A stretch of DNA of 14,941 bases from Actinomycetota bacterium. GTDB taxonomy: Bacteria > Actinomycetota > Actinomycetes > Nanopelagicales > Nanopelagicaceae. The stretch's first letter is position 1, and each line of letters starts with the position of its first letter. This document shows, in pieces, positions 1-7,051 of this stretch. The stretch is taken from assembly GCA_009705025.1 (NCBI GenBank), contig WLDA01000006.1, positions 1-14,941 of the forward strand, in the 5' to 3' direction. Both the position numbers and the translations under genes were made by a program. The notes beneath the pieces are model-generated. The model saw only the letters and a program-made list of their open reading frames with translations, was not told the DNA's origin and did no database searches.

Positions 1-69
1 AGTTGATTTCTTTGCAGGTGTAGCTTTTTTTGACTTCACCTTATTTTTGAGCGCACTAAATACAGCCAC
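1..69 (-). CDS. Lysine-rich hypothetical protein, N-terminal fragment
   Basis: Only the first 23 codons lie in the window; the gene runs off the left edge. The proposed start is a GTG at 69-67, preceded by AAGGA six bases upstream, which is a good ribosome binding site. The visible peptide begins MAVFSALKNKVKSKK and continues with Ala, Pro, Thr and Lys. Such a basic, low-complexity start fits a DNA-binding or otherwise basic protein, but no family can be named from so short a piece. It has the same orientation as metX and lies 142 bases downstream of its stop codon. It may have its own promoter in that gap or be read from metX. Confidence 0.5.
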   Translation of the reverse strand, partial: MAVFSALKNKVKSKKATPAKKST

Positions 70-138
70 AATTGTCCTTTTGTTTTTTCACCATCTGATT
101 GAATCTCTCTGACTCAAACGCGGTGAAGCGATAGGTAT

Positions 139-144
139 ATTATA
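139..144 (-). promoter_or_regulatory. Candidate -10 box in the metX downstream gap
   Basis: The 142-base gap between the metX stop and the next GTG start contains a perfect TATAAT on the minus strand, inside an AT-rich stretch. Transcription from it would start around 132 and give a leader of roughly 60 bases for the lysine-rich gene. No good -35 box lies at the standard distance; the best is a TGCAAT-like hexamer 17 bases upstream, so this is weak evidence. I see no stem-loop with a T-tract in the gap that would clearly terminate metX; the only short stem is GGCC-N6-GGCC at 177-190. Confidence 0.3.
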
Positions 145-211
145 ATTTATCCACAGGCCAAATTGCACATCCAAAAGGCCATTTTCGGCCCCAAAAGGCT
201 CAATGCACCCT

Positions 212-1300
212 TTACAGAGCGAGCGCGCTCCTGATTGCATCTCCCACTGATTCCACATCAATGAGAAATCCATCATGGCCAAAATCTGATGAGATGCTTA
301 TCAATGGTGCAGCAGCGGGTACTAATTCGGCAATCTCAGCCTGTAAGCGGGGCGGGAAGAGGCGATCTGTATCGATGGAGACAACTACCACCGGAATTGT
401 GATCTCGGCGAGCGCTTTGGCAACTCCCCCGCGATCACGACCAATATCGTGAGAATTCATCGCCTCGGTCAAAGCTATATAGGTATTTGCATCAAATCTC
501 TTAGCGAGTTTCTGTGCTTGATGGTCAAGGTATGACTCAACGGCATAGCGCCCCGTTTCATCTCCTTGTAGCTCTCGCCCAAAGCGCACATCCATCTCTG
601 ACTCTGTGCGATACGTCAGGTGGGCAATTCGGCGTGCAATGCCCATTCCTACAAGTGGGCCATGCTCCTGTTCGTAATAATCTCCGCCATTGAAATATGG
701 GTCGGACTTTATTGCGCGAATCTGAATTGAGGCGGTGCCGATTTGATCTCCCGTTGCAACTGCGGATGAGCCAATTGTGCAGATTGCTCCAACGCGATCT
801 GGTAATTGCGCAGCCCATTCAAGAGATCGCATTCCTCCCAGTGATGGACCAACTGCAAGGCGATATTTTTGAATTCCGAGCGCATCGCTAAATGCAACTT
901 CGGCAGCGACCATGTCGCGAATTGTTAGCGAAGGAAAACGTGAGCCCCATCGTTTTCCATCAGGTGCGATGCTCGATGGACCTGTGCTTCCTTGGCATCC
1001 ACCAATGACGTTAGGACAGATTACGAAATATTTATCTGTATCAAATGGCAATCCCGGACCAACCATGGAAGGCCACCATCCAGGAATATCTGACCAACCA
1101 GTCATCGCGTGATTGACAAGGATTGCATTATCTTTTGCGGCGTTGAGAGTTCCCCAGCTTTGATACGCAATAGTGATGTCAGGAAGTGTCTCGCCATTTT
1201 CAAGTAAGAGCGATCCAATTTTTATAAATTGGCGATCTCCTGGTTCGTGATACTCCAGCCACGCACCTGTTACATCTGTACTTATAATTTTCTTCGTCAC
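212..1300 (-). CDS. metX: Homoserine O-acetyltransferase (MetX)
   Basis: MetX transfers an acetyl group from acetyl-CoA to L-homoserine in the cytoplasm, activating it for sulfhydrylation to homocysteine and methionine. It belongs to the alpha/beta-hydrolase fold. Visible landmarks, numbered from the chosen start, are an oxyanion-side NHAMTG, the nucleophile elbow GPSLGGMRSLEW with Ser153, the acid region SIDTDRLFPP (Asp312), and the catalytic His342 in DFGHDGFLID. The length (362 aa) is normal for the family. An in-frame GTG lies 18 bases upstream at 1318, but AAGG sits six bases before the GTG at 1300, so 1300 is preferred. The gene follows a SAM-IV riboswitch, which supports a methionine role and predicts repression when SAM is plentiful. 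A succinyl-using variant cannot be excluded from sequence alone. No metY neighbour is visible. Confidence 0.95.
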   Translation of the reverse strand: MTKKIISTDVTGAWLEYHEPGDRQFIKIGSLLLENGETLPDITIAYQSWGTLNAAKDNAILVNHAMTGWSDIPGWWPSMVGPGLPFDTDKYFVICPNVIGGCQGSTGPSSIAPDGKRWGSRFPSLTIRDMVAAEVAFSDALGIQKYRLAVGPSLGGMRSLEWAAQLPDRVGAICTIGSSAVATGDQIGTASIQIRAIKSDPYFNGGDYYEQEHGPLVGMGIARRIAHLTYRTESEMDVRFGRELQGDETGRYAVESYLDHQAQKLAKRFDANTYIALTEAMNSHDIGRDRGGVAKALAEITIPVVVVSIDTDRLFPPRLQAEIAELVPAAAPLISISSDFGHDGFLIDVESVGDAIRSALAL

Positions 1301-1327
1301 AATAATCCTTACGCGCACTTGCCAACT

Positions 1328-1434
1328 ACTTATAGTTTTTCATAAGTAATAAGCCTGGTCGTCACCCGGAGCACCCCGCCGCGGTGGAGGGTTGCCGTCT
1401 AGTAAGCCGGGGCTAATACCTAGAACTCGTGACC
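1328..1434 (-). promoter_or_regulatory. SAM-IV riboswitch upstream of metX
   Basis: Read on the minus strand, the segment from 1434 to 1357 closely matches the SAM-IV aptamer as I know it from streptomycetes and mycobacteria. It has GGTCACGAG, then AGCCCCGGCTTACTAG, CGGCAACCCTCC, CGCGGCGGGGTGCTCCGG and GTGACGACC. GGTC (1434-1431) can pair with GACC (1360-1357) as the base of P1. CTAGGTA (1423-1417) pairs with TACTAG (1404-1399) as P2 with one bulge. The P2-loop CCCCG can pair with the downstream CGGGG as the pseudoknot. A further hairpin, ACTTAT/ATAAGT (about 1347-1328), probably is the 3' helix of this class. No intrinsic terminator lies before metX, so control is probably at translation initiation, the AAGG being about 20 bases downstream of the last hairpin. 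No convincing promoter was found; transcription could start within the end of the kinase gene or read through from it. Confidence 0.9.
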
Positions 1435-1465
1435 TAGGTAGAAGTCTAACTCATGAAAAGCGCGC

Positions 1466-2095
1466 TTACACCTTCACAATGTAATCAGCTCGTGCGCGAC
1501 CACCCTCGATGATTTGGGCATTGTTTTCATCGCTGCCTAGCGCCCATTCACGGGCTTCCTCTGGTGATTTTCCATAACGAATATGGCGAGAGATTAATCG
1601 GGATTGGCGCATCCATTCATCAATATCGAGAAACCAACTCTGATCAAGTAACGGTGCAATCTCTTCCCAGCCACCGCCATCGTGGAGTAAATAATTGCCT
1701 TCAACAATAATGACGCGCGCTTGTGCTGGAATTGAGGCGCCATCGGGAATAGATGCCTCGATTGATCTATCAAAGAGCGGGAAAAATACAGTTTCTTTTG
1801 CACTGCGAACAGTTTTTAGAAGTTGAGCAAAATCGCTTACATCGAATGTATCAGGTGCACCTTTACGCTCTCGTCGATCGAGCATCAGCAATATTTCGTT
1901 GCTCATGTGATAACCATCCATATTTATAAGTGCGACCTCAGGTGACTTCAGACGGTTGACTAATGATTTTGTAAAAGTTGATTTACCACTTCCCGGCTTG
2001 CCAACGATTCCAAGTAAAAAGCGCTCCTGACTCGAATCAAGAATTTCTTGAACATGAGTAAGAGCGCCTTCTAGTGAATCTATCTGGGCTGACAT
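1466..2095 (-). CDS. P-loop nucleoside/nucleotide kinase family protein (uridine kinase/pantothenate kinase-like)
   Basis: A 209-aa cytoplasmic kinase of the phosphoribulokinase / uridine kinase / pantothenate kinase superfamily, expected to phosphorylate a small nucleoside- or sugar-like substrate with ATP. The Walker A motif GKPGSGKST is at residues 32-40. The DGYHM segment at 60-64 corresponds to the DGFH/DGYH substrate-side motif, RRERKGAPDTFD (74-85) is a usual family signature, and EGNYLL (132-137) is the second acidic motif. The C-terminal NAQIIEGGRARADYIV also fits members annotated as nucleoside/nucleotide kinases or as fructose-transport-system kinases. The true substrate cannot be read from the sequence. 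It follows the DUF4192 gene by 21 bases and is probably co-transcribed with it. Its stop lies about 30 bases before the metX riboswitch. Confidence 0.8.
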   Translation of the reverse strand: MSAQIDSLEGALTHVQEILDSSQERFLLGIVGKPGSGKSTFTKSLVNRLKSPEVALINMDGYHMSNEILLMLDRRERKGAPDTFDVSDFAQLLKTVRSAKETVFFPLFDRSIEASIPDGASIPAQARVIIVEGNYLLHDGGGWEEIAPLLDQSWFLDIDEWMRQSRLISRHIRYGKSPEEAREWALGSDENNAQIIEGGRARADYIVKV

Positions 2096-2116
2096 GAGAT
2101 AGATTCTAAAGCATAT

Positions 2117-2686
2117 TTAGGATTGAAAAATAGTTGCAACAATCTTTGGATGTAGTTCTGCGCGCATGGCAGAAAATGAACGTGGTGGCCAGCCTGCTTT
2201 GAAAACGCGACGCAGCAATATACCTAATGAATACGAAGGGTCATCGGTAAGTGCGCGCTCGATTGCTTTGAGGGCAAGCTCACTATCTCCATTTTCATAT
2301 GCAAGTGAGGCAAAGAGGCATGCAACGGGTGCAATGTAGTGACGTGGAGCGATGATGGTGAGGTTATGCCACATTGCTAAGTAAGTAGATAAGTTCTCAT
2401 CATTATGTGAGCCGAGTGCATAATCGCGAACTTGAATATCACTCAATCGGCCAATGACATGGGCAAGTAAATCAAGATCATCACATGAGCCATTTATTTC
2501 ATAATCGAGTGCTAAATCAACAATCGCATTTGCGCCATCTTGCTGCAAACTATTGAGTTCTAGTGAATCAGAATCAACAAAGAAGCCCTGGACTGCCTCA
2601 ATAAACTCTGAATCATTCGATAGCTCAATTGAATCCAATGAATAAATAATATTTCTACGATCATCTGATGGCGTACATGTTGTCAT
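2117..2686 (-). CDS. DUF4192 family protein, short form
   Basis: A 189-aa protein of unknown function that resembles the C-terminal part of DUF4192, a family almost confined to actinobacteria. Recognisable segments are the IQVRDYAL and YLAMWHNLTIIAPRHYIAPVACLFASLAYENGD regions, the latter being the family's tryptophan-proline-alanine block, and ALKAIERALTDDPSYSLGILLRRVFKAGWPP. Full-length members, as I recall them, are about 300-400 aa and start with a domain containing a phrase like LLGFHPxxS; that part is missing here. No leftover of it is visible upstream, because the preceding gene ends only six bases away. It therefore looks like a genuinely shortened version rather than a frameshift. 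It has no signal peptide or membrane segment. The ribosome binding site is weak (GAGAAATA before ATG). It is probably co-transcribed with the PKD protein and the kinase. Confidence 0.7.
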   Translation of the reverse strand: MTTCTPSDDRRNIIYSLDSIELSNDSEFIEAVQGFFVDSDSLELNSLQQDGANAIVDLALDYEINGSCDDLDLLAHVIGRLSDIQVRDYALGSHNDENLSTYLAMWHNLTIIAPRHYIAPVACLFASLAYENGDSELALKAIERALTDDPSYSLGILLRRVFKAGWPPRSFSAMRAELHPKIVATIFQS

Positions 2687-2692
2687 TATTTC

Positions 2693-3460
2693 TCAATTCA
2701 CAAATGTTGTTGATGCGCTTACAACAGTGACTGTTGCCACTGATGTTTTTTTGACTGTTCCTGTAATTGCGCGGCTCACGCCGTTATGTGTGAAATTGCC
2801 ATTCCATGTTGAAAGCAAGGTGACTAAATACGTACCCGGCTGTGAATAGGTGTGACGGATTTTTCCATTGGGATATGGCGCACCGTTTTCGATAGAACTC
2901 ATAAATGTCCCATCGCCAAATGACCATGTGAAACTTGGACGTAGGGCAACATCAACAATTTCTCCGATGACATTTACTCTGCTTTGAAATATTGCAGGGA
3001 GATCGCACCAGAAATAGACAGGGACATTGATAAGTGGCTCTATTTCAGGTTGATACGCAACACCTGCAGTGGGTAAAAGTTTTACGAGACGATCACTGAG
3101 TGAAACAGCTGGTGCTTGTGTAACTTTCTTTACTACTCGGGGCTTGTATGTGCGTTTTACTTTTGGAACTGGAGTACCTGAGGGCTTAGGAGGTATCGCC
3201 TTCTTTGTAACTTTTGGTTTAGGGGCGACAGGAACTCTTGTGACTACTTTTTTCTTGATTGGGCCATTGCCTTTGCGGCCCTCAATAATAATTTCGCCAT
3301 TTCGGGTATAGACATCGATGCATGCCGATTGCAAGCAGTCGGCGCCATAAACGTAAGTTGGGGTCAGTGGGATGAGTGATAAGAGCGGCACGAGCAATAG
3401 ATATTTTTTATATTTCATGCGCGGCAGGGTAAATCTCAAGGGATTGCTCATCCCTTTCAA
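2693..3460 (-). CDS. Secreted PKD-domain protein with Lys/Pro-rich linker
   Basis: An exported protein of unknown role. From the chosen start it has a basic N-terminus, a hydrophobic stretch (YLLLVPLLSLIPLTP) and a likely signal-peptidase site around VYGA-DC. A small domain with two close cysteines (DCLQSACID) is followed by a long Lys/Pro/Val-rich linker. The C-terminal PKD-like fold is recognised by FTWSFGDGTF and IRHTYSQPGTYLVTLLS. PKD domains are extracellular beta-sandwiches that mediate protein or glycan contacts. The start is uncertain. A TTG at 3460 has AAGG seven bases upstream; ATG at 3451 and ATG at 3418 lie in frame but without a well-placed binding site. An ATG further upstream at 3544 would overlap the divergent Nudix gene and put sequence before the signal peptide, so it was rejected. 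The gene is divergent from the Nudix gene and leads the DUF4192-kinase series. Confidence 0.7.
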   Translation of the reverse strand: MKGMSNPLRFTLPRMKYKKYLLLVPLLSLIPLTPTYVYGADCLQSACIDVYTRNGEIIIEGRKGNGPIKKKVVTRVPVAPKPKVTKKAIPPKPSGTPVPKVKRTYKPRVVKKVTQAPAVSLSDRLVKLLPTAGVAYQPEIEPLINVPVYFWCDLPAIFQSRVNVIGEIVDVALRPSFTWSFGDGTFMSSIENGAPYPNGKIRHTYSQPGTYLVTLLSTWNGNFTHNGVSRAITGTVKKTSVATVTVVSASTTFVN

Positions 3461-3497
3461 GTACTCACCTTGTGGATAGATATGCCACTCTAGGAAC

Positions 3498-3959
3498 ATG
3501 GTGGCGCGAGATGGAGACGGCTGGATAGATTGCGATTGCGGCAACCGTCATTGGGGTAAAAACGGGGCTGCAGGTTTGCTCATCATTCGTGATGGCTGCG
3601 TATTGATGCAGCATCGTGCTCCGTGGGTTCACAATGGAGATACATGGGGAATCCCTGGTGGTGCTCGCGATTCACATGAAAGCGTTACAGAAGGCGCTAT
3701 TCGTGAAGCAATCGAAGAAACAGGTATTGATCCACAATGCGTTACACCTCTATCAATTTTTGAAGATGACCACGGTAATTGGCGATATGACACCGTCATT
3801 GCACTTGGTTCAGCAGAATTAGTTGCTCACGAAATCAATGACGAATCACATGAAGTACGTTGGATTGAAATTGATAAAATTGATGAGCAATTACTTCACC
3901 CAAGCTTTGGTGCTACATGGCCAGATGTGAAGAAGTTAATCCTTACTCTTTTGGGCTAA
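3498..3959 (+). CDS. Nudix hydrolase
   Basis: A 153-aa member of the Nudix superfamily, which cleaves nucleoside diphosphates linked to another group. The complete Nudix box GX5EX7REUXEEXGU is present: GGARDSHE, seven residues, then REAIEETGI, starting near residue 52. The N-terminal DCDCGNRHWGKNGAAGLL matches a common actinobacterial Nudix subgroup in which CxCG..HWG precedes the fold. The substrate (oxidised nucleotide, ADP-ribose, other) cannot be deduced. AGGA lies two bases before the ATG at 3498, so a GTG at 3501 is an equally possible start. The 3' end overlaps the convergent helicase gene by 24 bases. Only about 40 bases separate it from the divergent PKD gene, so the promoters must overlap or the mRNAs be nearly leaderless. 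Confidence 0.92.
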   Translation: MVARDGDGWIDCDCGNRHWGKNGAAGLLIIRDGCVLMQHRAPWVHNGDTWGIPGGARDSHESVTEGAIREAIEETGIDPQCVTPLSIFEDDHGNWRYDTVIALGSAELVAHEINDESHEVRWIEIDKIDEQLLHPSFGATWPDVKKLILTLLG

Positions 3960-5936
3960 GCGGCGTAAAGATTCTCGAACAACCGTCCCATCCGATGTTC
4001 GCCATAGTGGTGGCATTGAGTTAAGAAGAACACTTCCATAACGCTTAGTCACGATTCGCGAATCCAGAATTGCAACAACGCCTCGATCATCAACGGATCG
4101 AATCAAGCGACCAGTTCCTTGTGCCAAAAGAAGTGCTGCACGTGGCAAAGAGACTTGCATGAATCCGCTTCCACCAGCTTCATCCGCTTGTGATGCGCGA
4201 GCAGACATAACAGGCTCATCGGGGCGAGGAAATGGAATGCGATCAATTGCTACAAGAATGCATGAATCCCCCGGAACATCGACGCCTTGCCATAGTGACA
4301 TGGTGCCGATGAGAACGGATGTTTCATCTTTTGCAAAGCGCTCAACAAGTGGACCAACAGAATCGCCTCGCTTTTGTGTAATTATTTTTATTGGTAAATC
4401 AACTAACACTTTGCGCAAATGTAAATCTGCCGCTTCAACACCGCGCCAGGAACTAAAGAGTGCGAGTGTGCGACCGCCGGCTGCATCAATGAGTTCGCCC
4501 AGTTCTGTGAGAACTTCTGCACTAGGTCCATCTCGCCCAGGTTCTGGCAAATGTTTTGGCATGTATAAGACACCTTGGTTAGCGAAATCGAATGGTGAAC
4601 CAACATCGAGCATCTGCACATTTGCGGGATCAATTTCATCATCAGCAATCTCTGCAACATCGGCATCATTTCCAACTAGAAAGCCAATGCTCTTAGCCAT
4701 TGCATCAAAGTTATTTCCAACGGTGAGTGTTGCAGATGTTGCAATCACAGGTGTTTGAGTCAAAAGGTTTGAACGCAAAACATGCGAGACGGAAAGGGGC
4801 GCTAGATGAAGAGTCGAAAACGTTGGTTCATACCAGAGCACTTGTCCATTACCCAGTTTTAGAATCTTTGCAGCAGTTGTAGAAACTTCAGTGATTGCAC
4901 CTTTGACGCGTGCTCGCTCGGCCATTGCATCAGTGCCTATTGCCTCTTCATCTGCGGTTAGTGATTGCGTAATCGCTTGAGCTGCTTCGCGCACCTTTCG
5001 AATTGGTGATTCTAGAACCGATGGGATTTCTTCTAATCGGCCTTGCGCAGAGAAATCTGAGCGAACATGATCACCGTAATCGGTCATGGCATCATGAAAA
5101 TTATCAGCAGCTTTTGTAAACGCGTCCGCTAATTTTCCTGGCATATATTTACGAGCCATTGCTGCTGCTCGAATAACGCGCGCAGAGGTGAGTTCTTCTG
5201 TCACTGCTTGTGTTGTGCGATCCATAAACTCATGTGCTTCATCCAAAATAACTGCATCGCGCTCAGGCAAAATTGGATGTGAATCTACAATTTCAATTGC
5301 AAGCAGCGTGTGATTTGTGACCACTACATCGGCGCTTTGGGCTTTGGCTTTCGCATTGGCCGCAAAACATTGGCTGCCGTAATTACAGTTATCTGCTCCT
5401 ACGCACTCGCGTCCTGAAGTTGAATTGGCAAGCCAGACTCGTCTATCAACCTCGGGGGCATCATCGCGATCACCAGTTATTCCGGGAGTCTTTGCCCACG
5501 CATGAAGACGCTGTGCATCTTTTCCAAGAGATGAAACTTCGAGTAACACTTCGCCATCAGGGTCATCTTCGGTGCTATTCATCTTCTGTAAACAAATGTA
5601 GTTTCCAACACCTTTATAAATTGCATACGTGATATCTCGACCTAACACTTTTTCAAGTGCAGGAACTACGGCAGGTAAATCGCGCTCCACTAATTGTCTT
5701 TGCAGTGCAAGTGTTGCTGTAGCAACTAATACTTTTCGACCATGTACTAGCGCTGGAACTATGTATGCAAGAGATTTTCCCGTACCTGTTCCTGCTTGCA
5801 CCATAAGGTGATGTCGATCAGTGAGAGCATTTGCAACCGCTTCAGCCATTTCAATCTGACCATCTCGAGGTGAGCCACCAATTGCAGTAACTGCAGCATC
5901 AAGTGCTTTGCGAACTTGGGCAGATAACTCACTCAT
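3936..5936 (-). CDS. DinG/XPD-type ATP-dependent DNA helicase with Fe-S cluster cysteines
   Basis: A 666-aa superfamily 2 helicase of the DinG/YoaA/XPD group, which unwinds DNA 5' to 3' and takes part in repair and in clearing unusual DNA structures. Walker A is AGTGTGKS (48-55), motif II is DEAH (232-235), and motif VI is QGTGRLIR (606-613). Four cysteines at 115, 178, 184 and 190 lie between motifs I and II at the spacing expected for the [4Fe-4S] cluster of this family, so the cluster domain looks intact. The length is close to E. coli YoaA/DinG. There is no exonuclease domain at the N-terminus, unlike the Firmicutes DinG. The start is supported by AAGGTG five bases before ATG. The 3' end overlaps the Nudix gene by 24 bases. 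A perfect inverted repeat lies about 55 bases upstream of the start and could act as an operator; DinG is LexA-controlled in E. coli. Confidence 0.93.
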   Translation of the reverse strand: MSELSAQVRKALDAAVTAIGGSPRDGQIEMAEAVANALTDRHHLMVQAGTGTGKSLAYIVPALVHGRKVLVATATLALQRQLVERDLPAVVPALEKVLGRDITYAIYKGVGNYICLQKMNSTEDDPDGEVLLEVSSLGKDAQRLHAWAKTPGITGDRDDAPEVDRRVWLANSTSGRECVGADNCNYGSQCFAANAKAKAQSADVVVTNHTLLAIEIVDSHPILPERDAVILDEAHEFMDRTTQAVTEELTSARVIRAAAMARKYMPGKLADAFTKAADNFHDAMTDYGDHVRSDFSAQGRLEEIPSVLESPIRKVREAAQAITQSLTADEEAIGTDAMAERARVKGAITEVSTTAAKILKLGNGQVLWYEPTFSTLHLAPLSVSHVLRSNLLTQTPVIATSATLTVGNNFDAMAKSIGFLVGNDADVAEIADDEIDPANVQMLDVGSPFDFANQGVLYMPKHLPEPGRDGPSAEVLTELGELIDAAGGRTLALFSSWRGVEAADLHLRKVLVDLPIKIITQKRGDSVGPLVERFAKDETSVLIGTMSLWQGVDVPGDSCILVAIDRIPFPRPDEPVMSARASQADEAGGSGFMQVSLPRAALLLAQGTGRLIRSVDDRGVVAILDSRIVTKRYGSVLLNSMPPLWRTSDGTVVRESLRRLAQKSKD

Positions 5937-5990
5937 TGGTGCACCTTATCCAATAGATGAGACAAAGCCCTTCAGATGAAAAAATTTGGC

Positions 5991-6012
5991 ACGTTGAATA
6001 TGCGTTCAACGT
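5991..6012. promoter_or_regulatory. Perfect inverted repeat, candidate operator
   Basis: ACGTTGAA (5991-5998) and TTCAACGT (6005-6012) are exact reverse complements separated by six bases (TATGCG). The element lies in the 97-base gap between the divergent helicase and aldo/keto reductase genes, 55 bases from the former start and 22 from the latter. A TTGGCA at 5986-5991 and an AT-rich TAAAAGAT at 6012-6019 flank it, so a bound repressor could block the reductase promoter. The stem is too short on T-tract to be a terminator. The inner GAAT-ATGC-GTTC also resembles the actinobacterial LexA box GAAC-N4-GTTC with one mismatch in that core. A TetR- or MarR-type operator is the main alternative. 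Confidence 0.5.
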
Positions 6013-6033
6013 AAAAGATGGAAAGATATACAC

Positions 6034-7011
6034 ATGACACAAACTAGAAAACTCGGTCCTTATCAAGTTTCACCTATCGGTCTTGGCTGCATGCCAATGT
6101 CAGGCTTTCCACCAGAGAAGGCGTGGATTCTTGATAAACGCGATCAAGCAATCTCTGTAATCCATGCAGCACTCGATGCTGGGATTACTTTGCTCGATAC
6201 CGCTGATATCTACGCTCCAACATGGAACACCATTGGTCACAATGAAAAATTAGTTGGCGAAGCTTTTCGTTCATGGAATGGCTCAACGGAAGCGAAGAGC
6301 AAAGTTGTCATCGCAACTAAAGGTGGAATCACACGTGGACCAGGAAATGATTGGTTTGGTACGGGCGGTCGCAACGCTGAAGAGCATTACCTTTATCGCG
6401 CAGTGGAAGCATCGGCTGGAAAGCTAGGCGTAGAAAAGATTCAATTGTGGCAACATCACCGCCTCAATCACACAATGCCATACGAGACTCAATTTGAAAA
6501 CGTCATGAAACTAAAAGCGCACGGAGTCGTTCAAAATGTTGGCGTAAGTAACGTCAATGCAGAACAACTTCGCCGTGCTATAAAAATTGGTGGAACACCT
6601 GCACAAGGTGGACTCATTTCTGTACAAAACGAATGGAGTCCTCGCTACCGTCACGGCGCAGAAGTACTAGAAATCTGCAAGGAAAATGGAATCGCATTCT
6701 TACCATGGTCACCTATGGGCGGCATTGGCAACCCTGGCGCTGTCGGAACTGGCAAATACAACGCATTCGATGAACTAGCTAAAGCAAAGGGTGTATCTGC
6801 ATATGCAATAACAATTGCATGGCACCTTGCTAATTCACCAGTTGAAATTCCAATTCCTGGAGCAACGCGTCCAGAGTCAATTCTGGATTCATTCAAGGGT
6901 GTCAGCATCACATTGAGCGCTGATGAACTTGCGGGGCTCAACGCCTCACTCTCAACTGATCTAGGACCTCTTCACGAAGAACTACTTGATCAGCCACCAT
7001 TTAGAGATTAA
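6034..7011 (+). CDS. Aldo/keto reductase
   Basis: A 325-aa NAD(P)-dependent oxidoreductase of the aldo/keto reductase superfamily, a cytoplasmic TIM-barrel enzyme interconverting carbonyls and alcohols. The catalytic tetrad is visible: Asp55 and Tyr60 (LLDTADIY), Lys96 (VIATKGG) and His142 (QLWQHHRLN, aligned with the usual LYQxHR). GVSN near residue 170 and the C-terminal IPIPGATRPESI match cofactor-binding segments. The substrate is unknown. Sugar or sugar-lactone chemistry is tempting because the neighbouring operon handles fucosides, and L-fucose dehydrogenases of this superfamily exist. However, the gene is convergent with that operon and not part of it. GGAAAG about eight bases before ATG serves as ribosome binding site. 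Regulation through the upstream inverted repeat is possible. Confidence 0.9.
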   Translation: MTQTRKLGPYQVSPIGLGCMPMSGFPPEKAWILDKRDQAISVIHAALDAGITLLDTADIYAPTWNTIGHNEKLVGEAFRSWNGSTEAKSKVVIATKGGITRGPGNDWFGTGGRNAEEHYLYRAVEASAGKLGVEKIQLWQHHRLNHTMPYETQFENVMKLKAHGVVQNVGVSNVNAEQLRRAIKIGGTPAQGGLISVQNEWSPRYRHGAEVLEICKENGIAFLPWSPMGGIGNPGAVGTGKYNAFDELAKAKGVSAYAITIAWHLANSPVEIPIPGATRPESILDSFKGVSITLSADELAGLNASLSTDLGPLHEELLDQPPFRD

Positions 7012-7012
7012 G

Positions 7013-7042
7013 GCTAGAGAGACTAAAGCTAGAGAGATTATT
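7013..7042 (+). repeat. Short degenerate tandem repeat after the aldo/keto reductase
   Basis: Two copies of GCTAGAGAGA (7013-7022 and 7028-7037) stand 15 bases apart, each followed by a similar CTAAA or TTATT tail. A weaker relative, TTAGAGATTAAG (7001-7012), overlaps the reductase stop codon. This looks like local slippage duplication between the stop codon and the terminator. No function is apparent. Confidence 0.5.
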
Positions 7043-7051
7043 TAGAAATCT

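Noticed and set aside
177-190. GGCC-N6-GGCC hairpin downstream of metX
   Set aside because: The stem is only four bases and no T-tract follows, so it is not a credible terminator.
222-233. GC-rich palindromic stretch at the end of metX
   Set aside because: It lies inside the coding sequence with no T-tract and is explained by codons for the C-terminal residues.
88-282. A 64-codon open frame on the minus strand across the metX stop
   Set aside because: It overlaps the metX C-terminus in another frame, has no ribosome binding site and no recognisable motif.
1301-1318. Upstream GTG at 1318 as the metX start
   Set aside because: It would place the AAGG ribosome binding site inside the coding region, whereas the GTG at 1300 sits at the right distance from it.
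4159-4758. A 199-codon open frame on the plus strand opposite the helicase gene
   Set aside because: It is fully antisense to a gene with strong helicase motifs, is Ser/Pro/Thr-rich low complexity, and has no family resemblance.
6034-7011. Aldo/keto reductase as an L-fucose dehydrogenase of the fucoside pathway
   Set aside because: Tempting from proximity, but the gene is on the opposite strand, separated by a bidirectional terminator, and no substrate-specific motif can be recognised.
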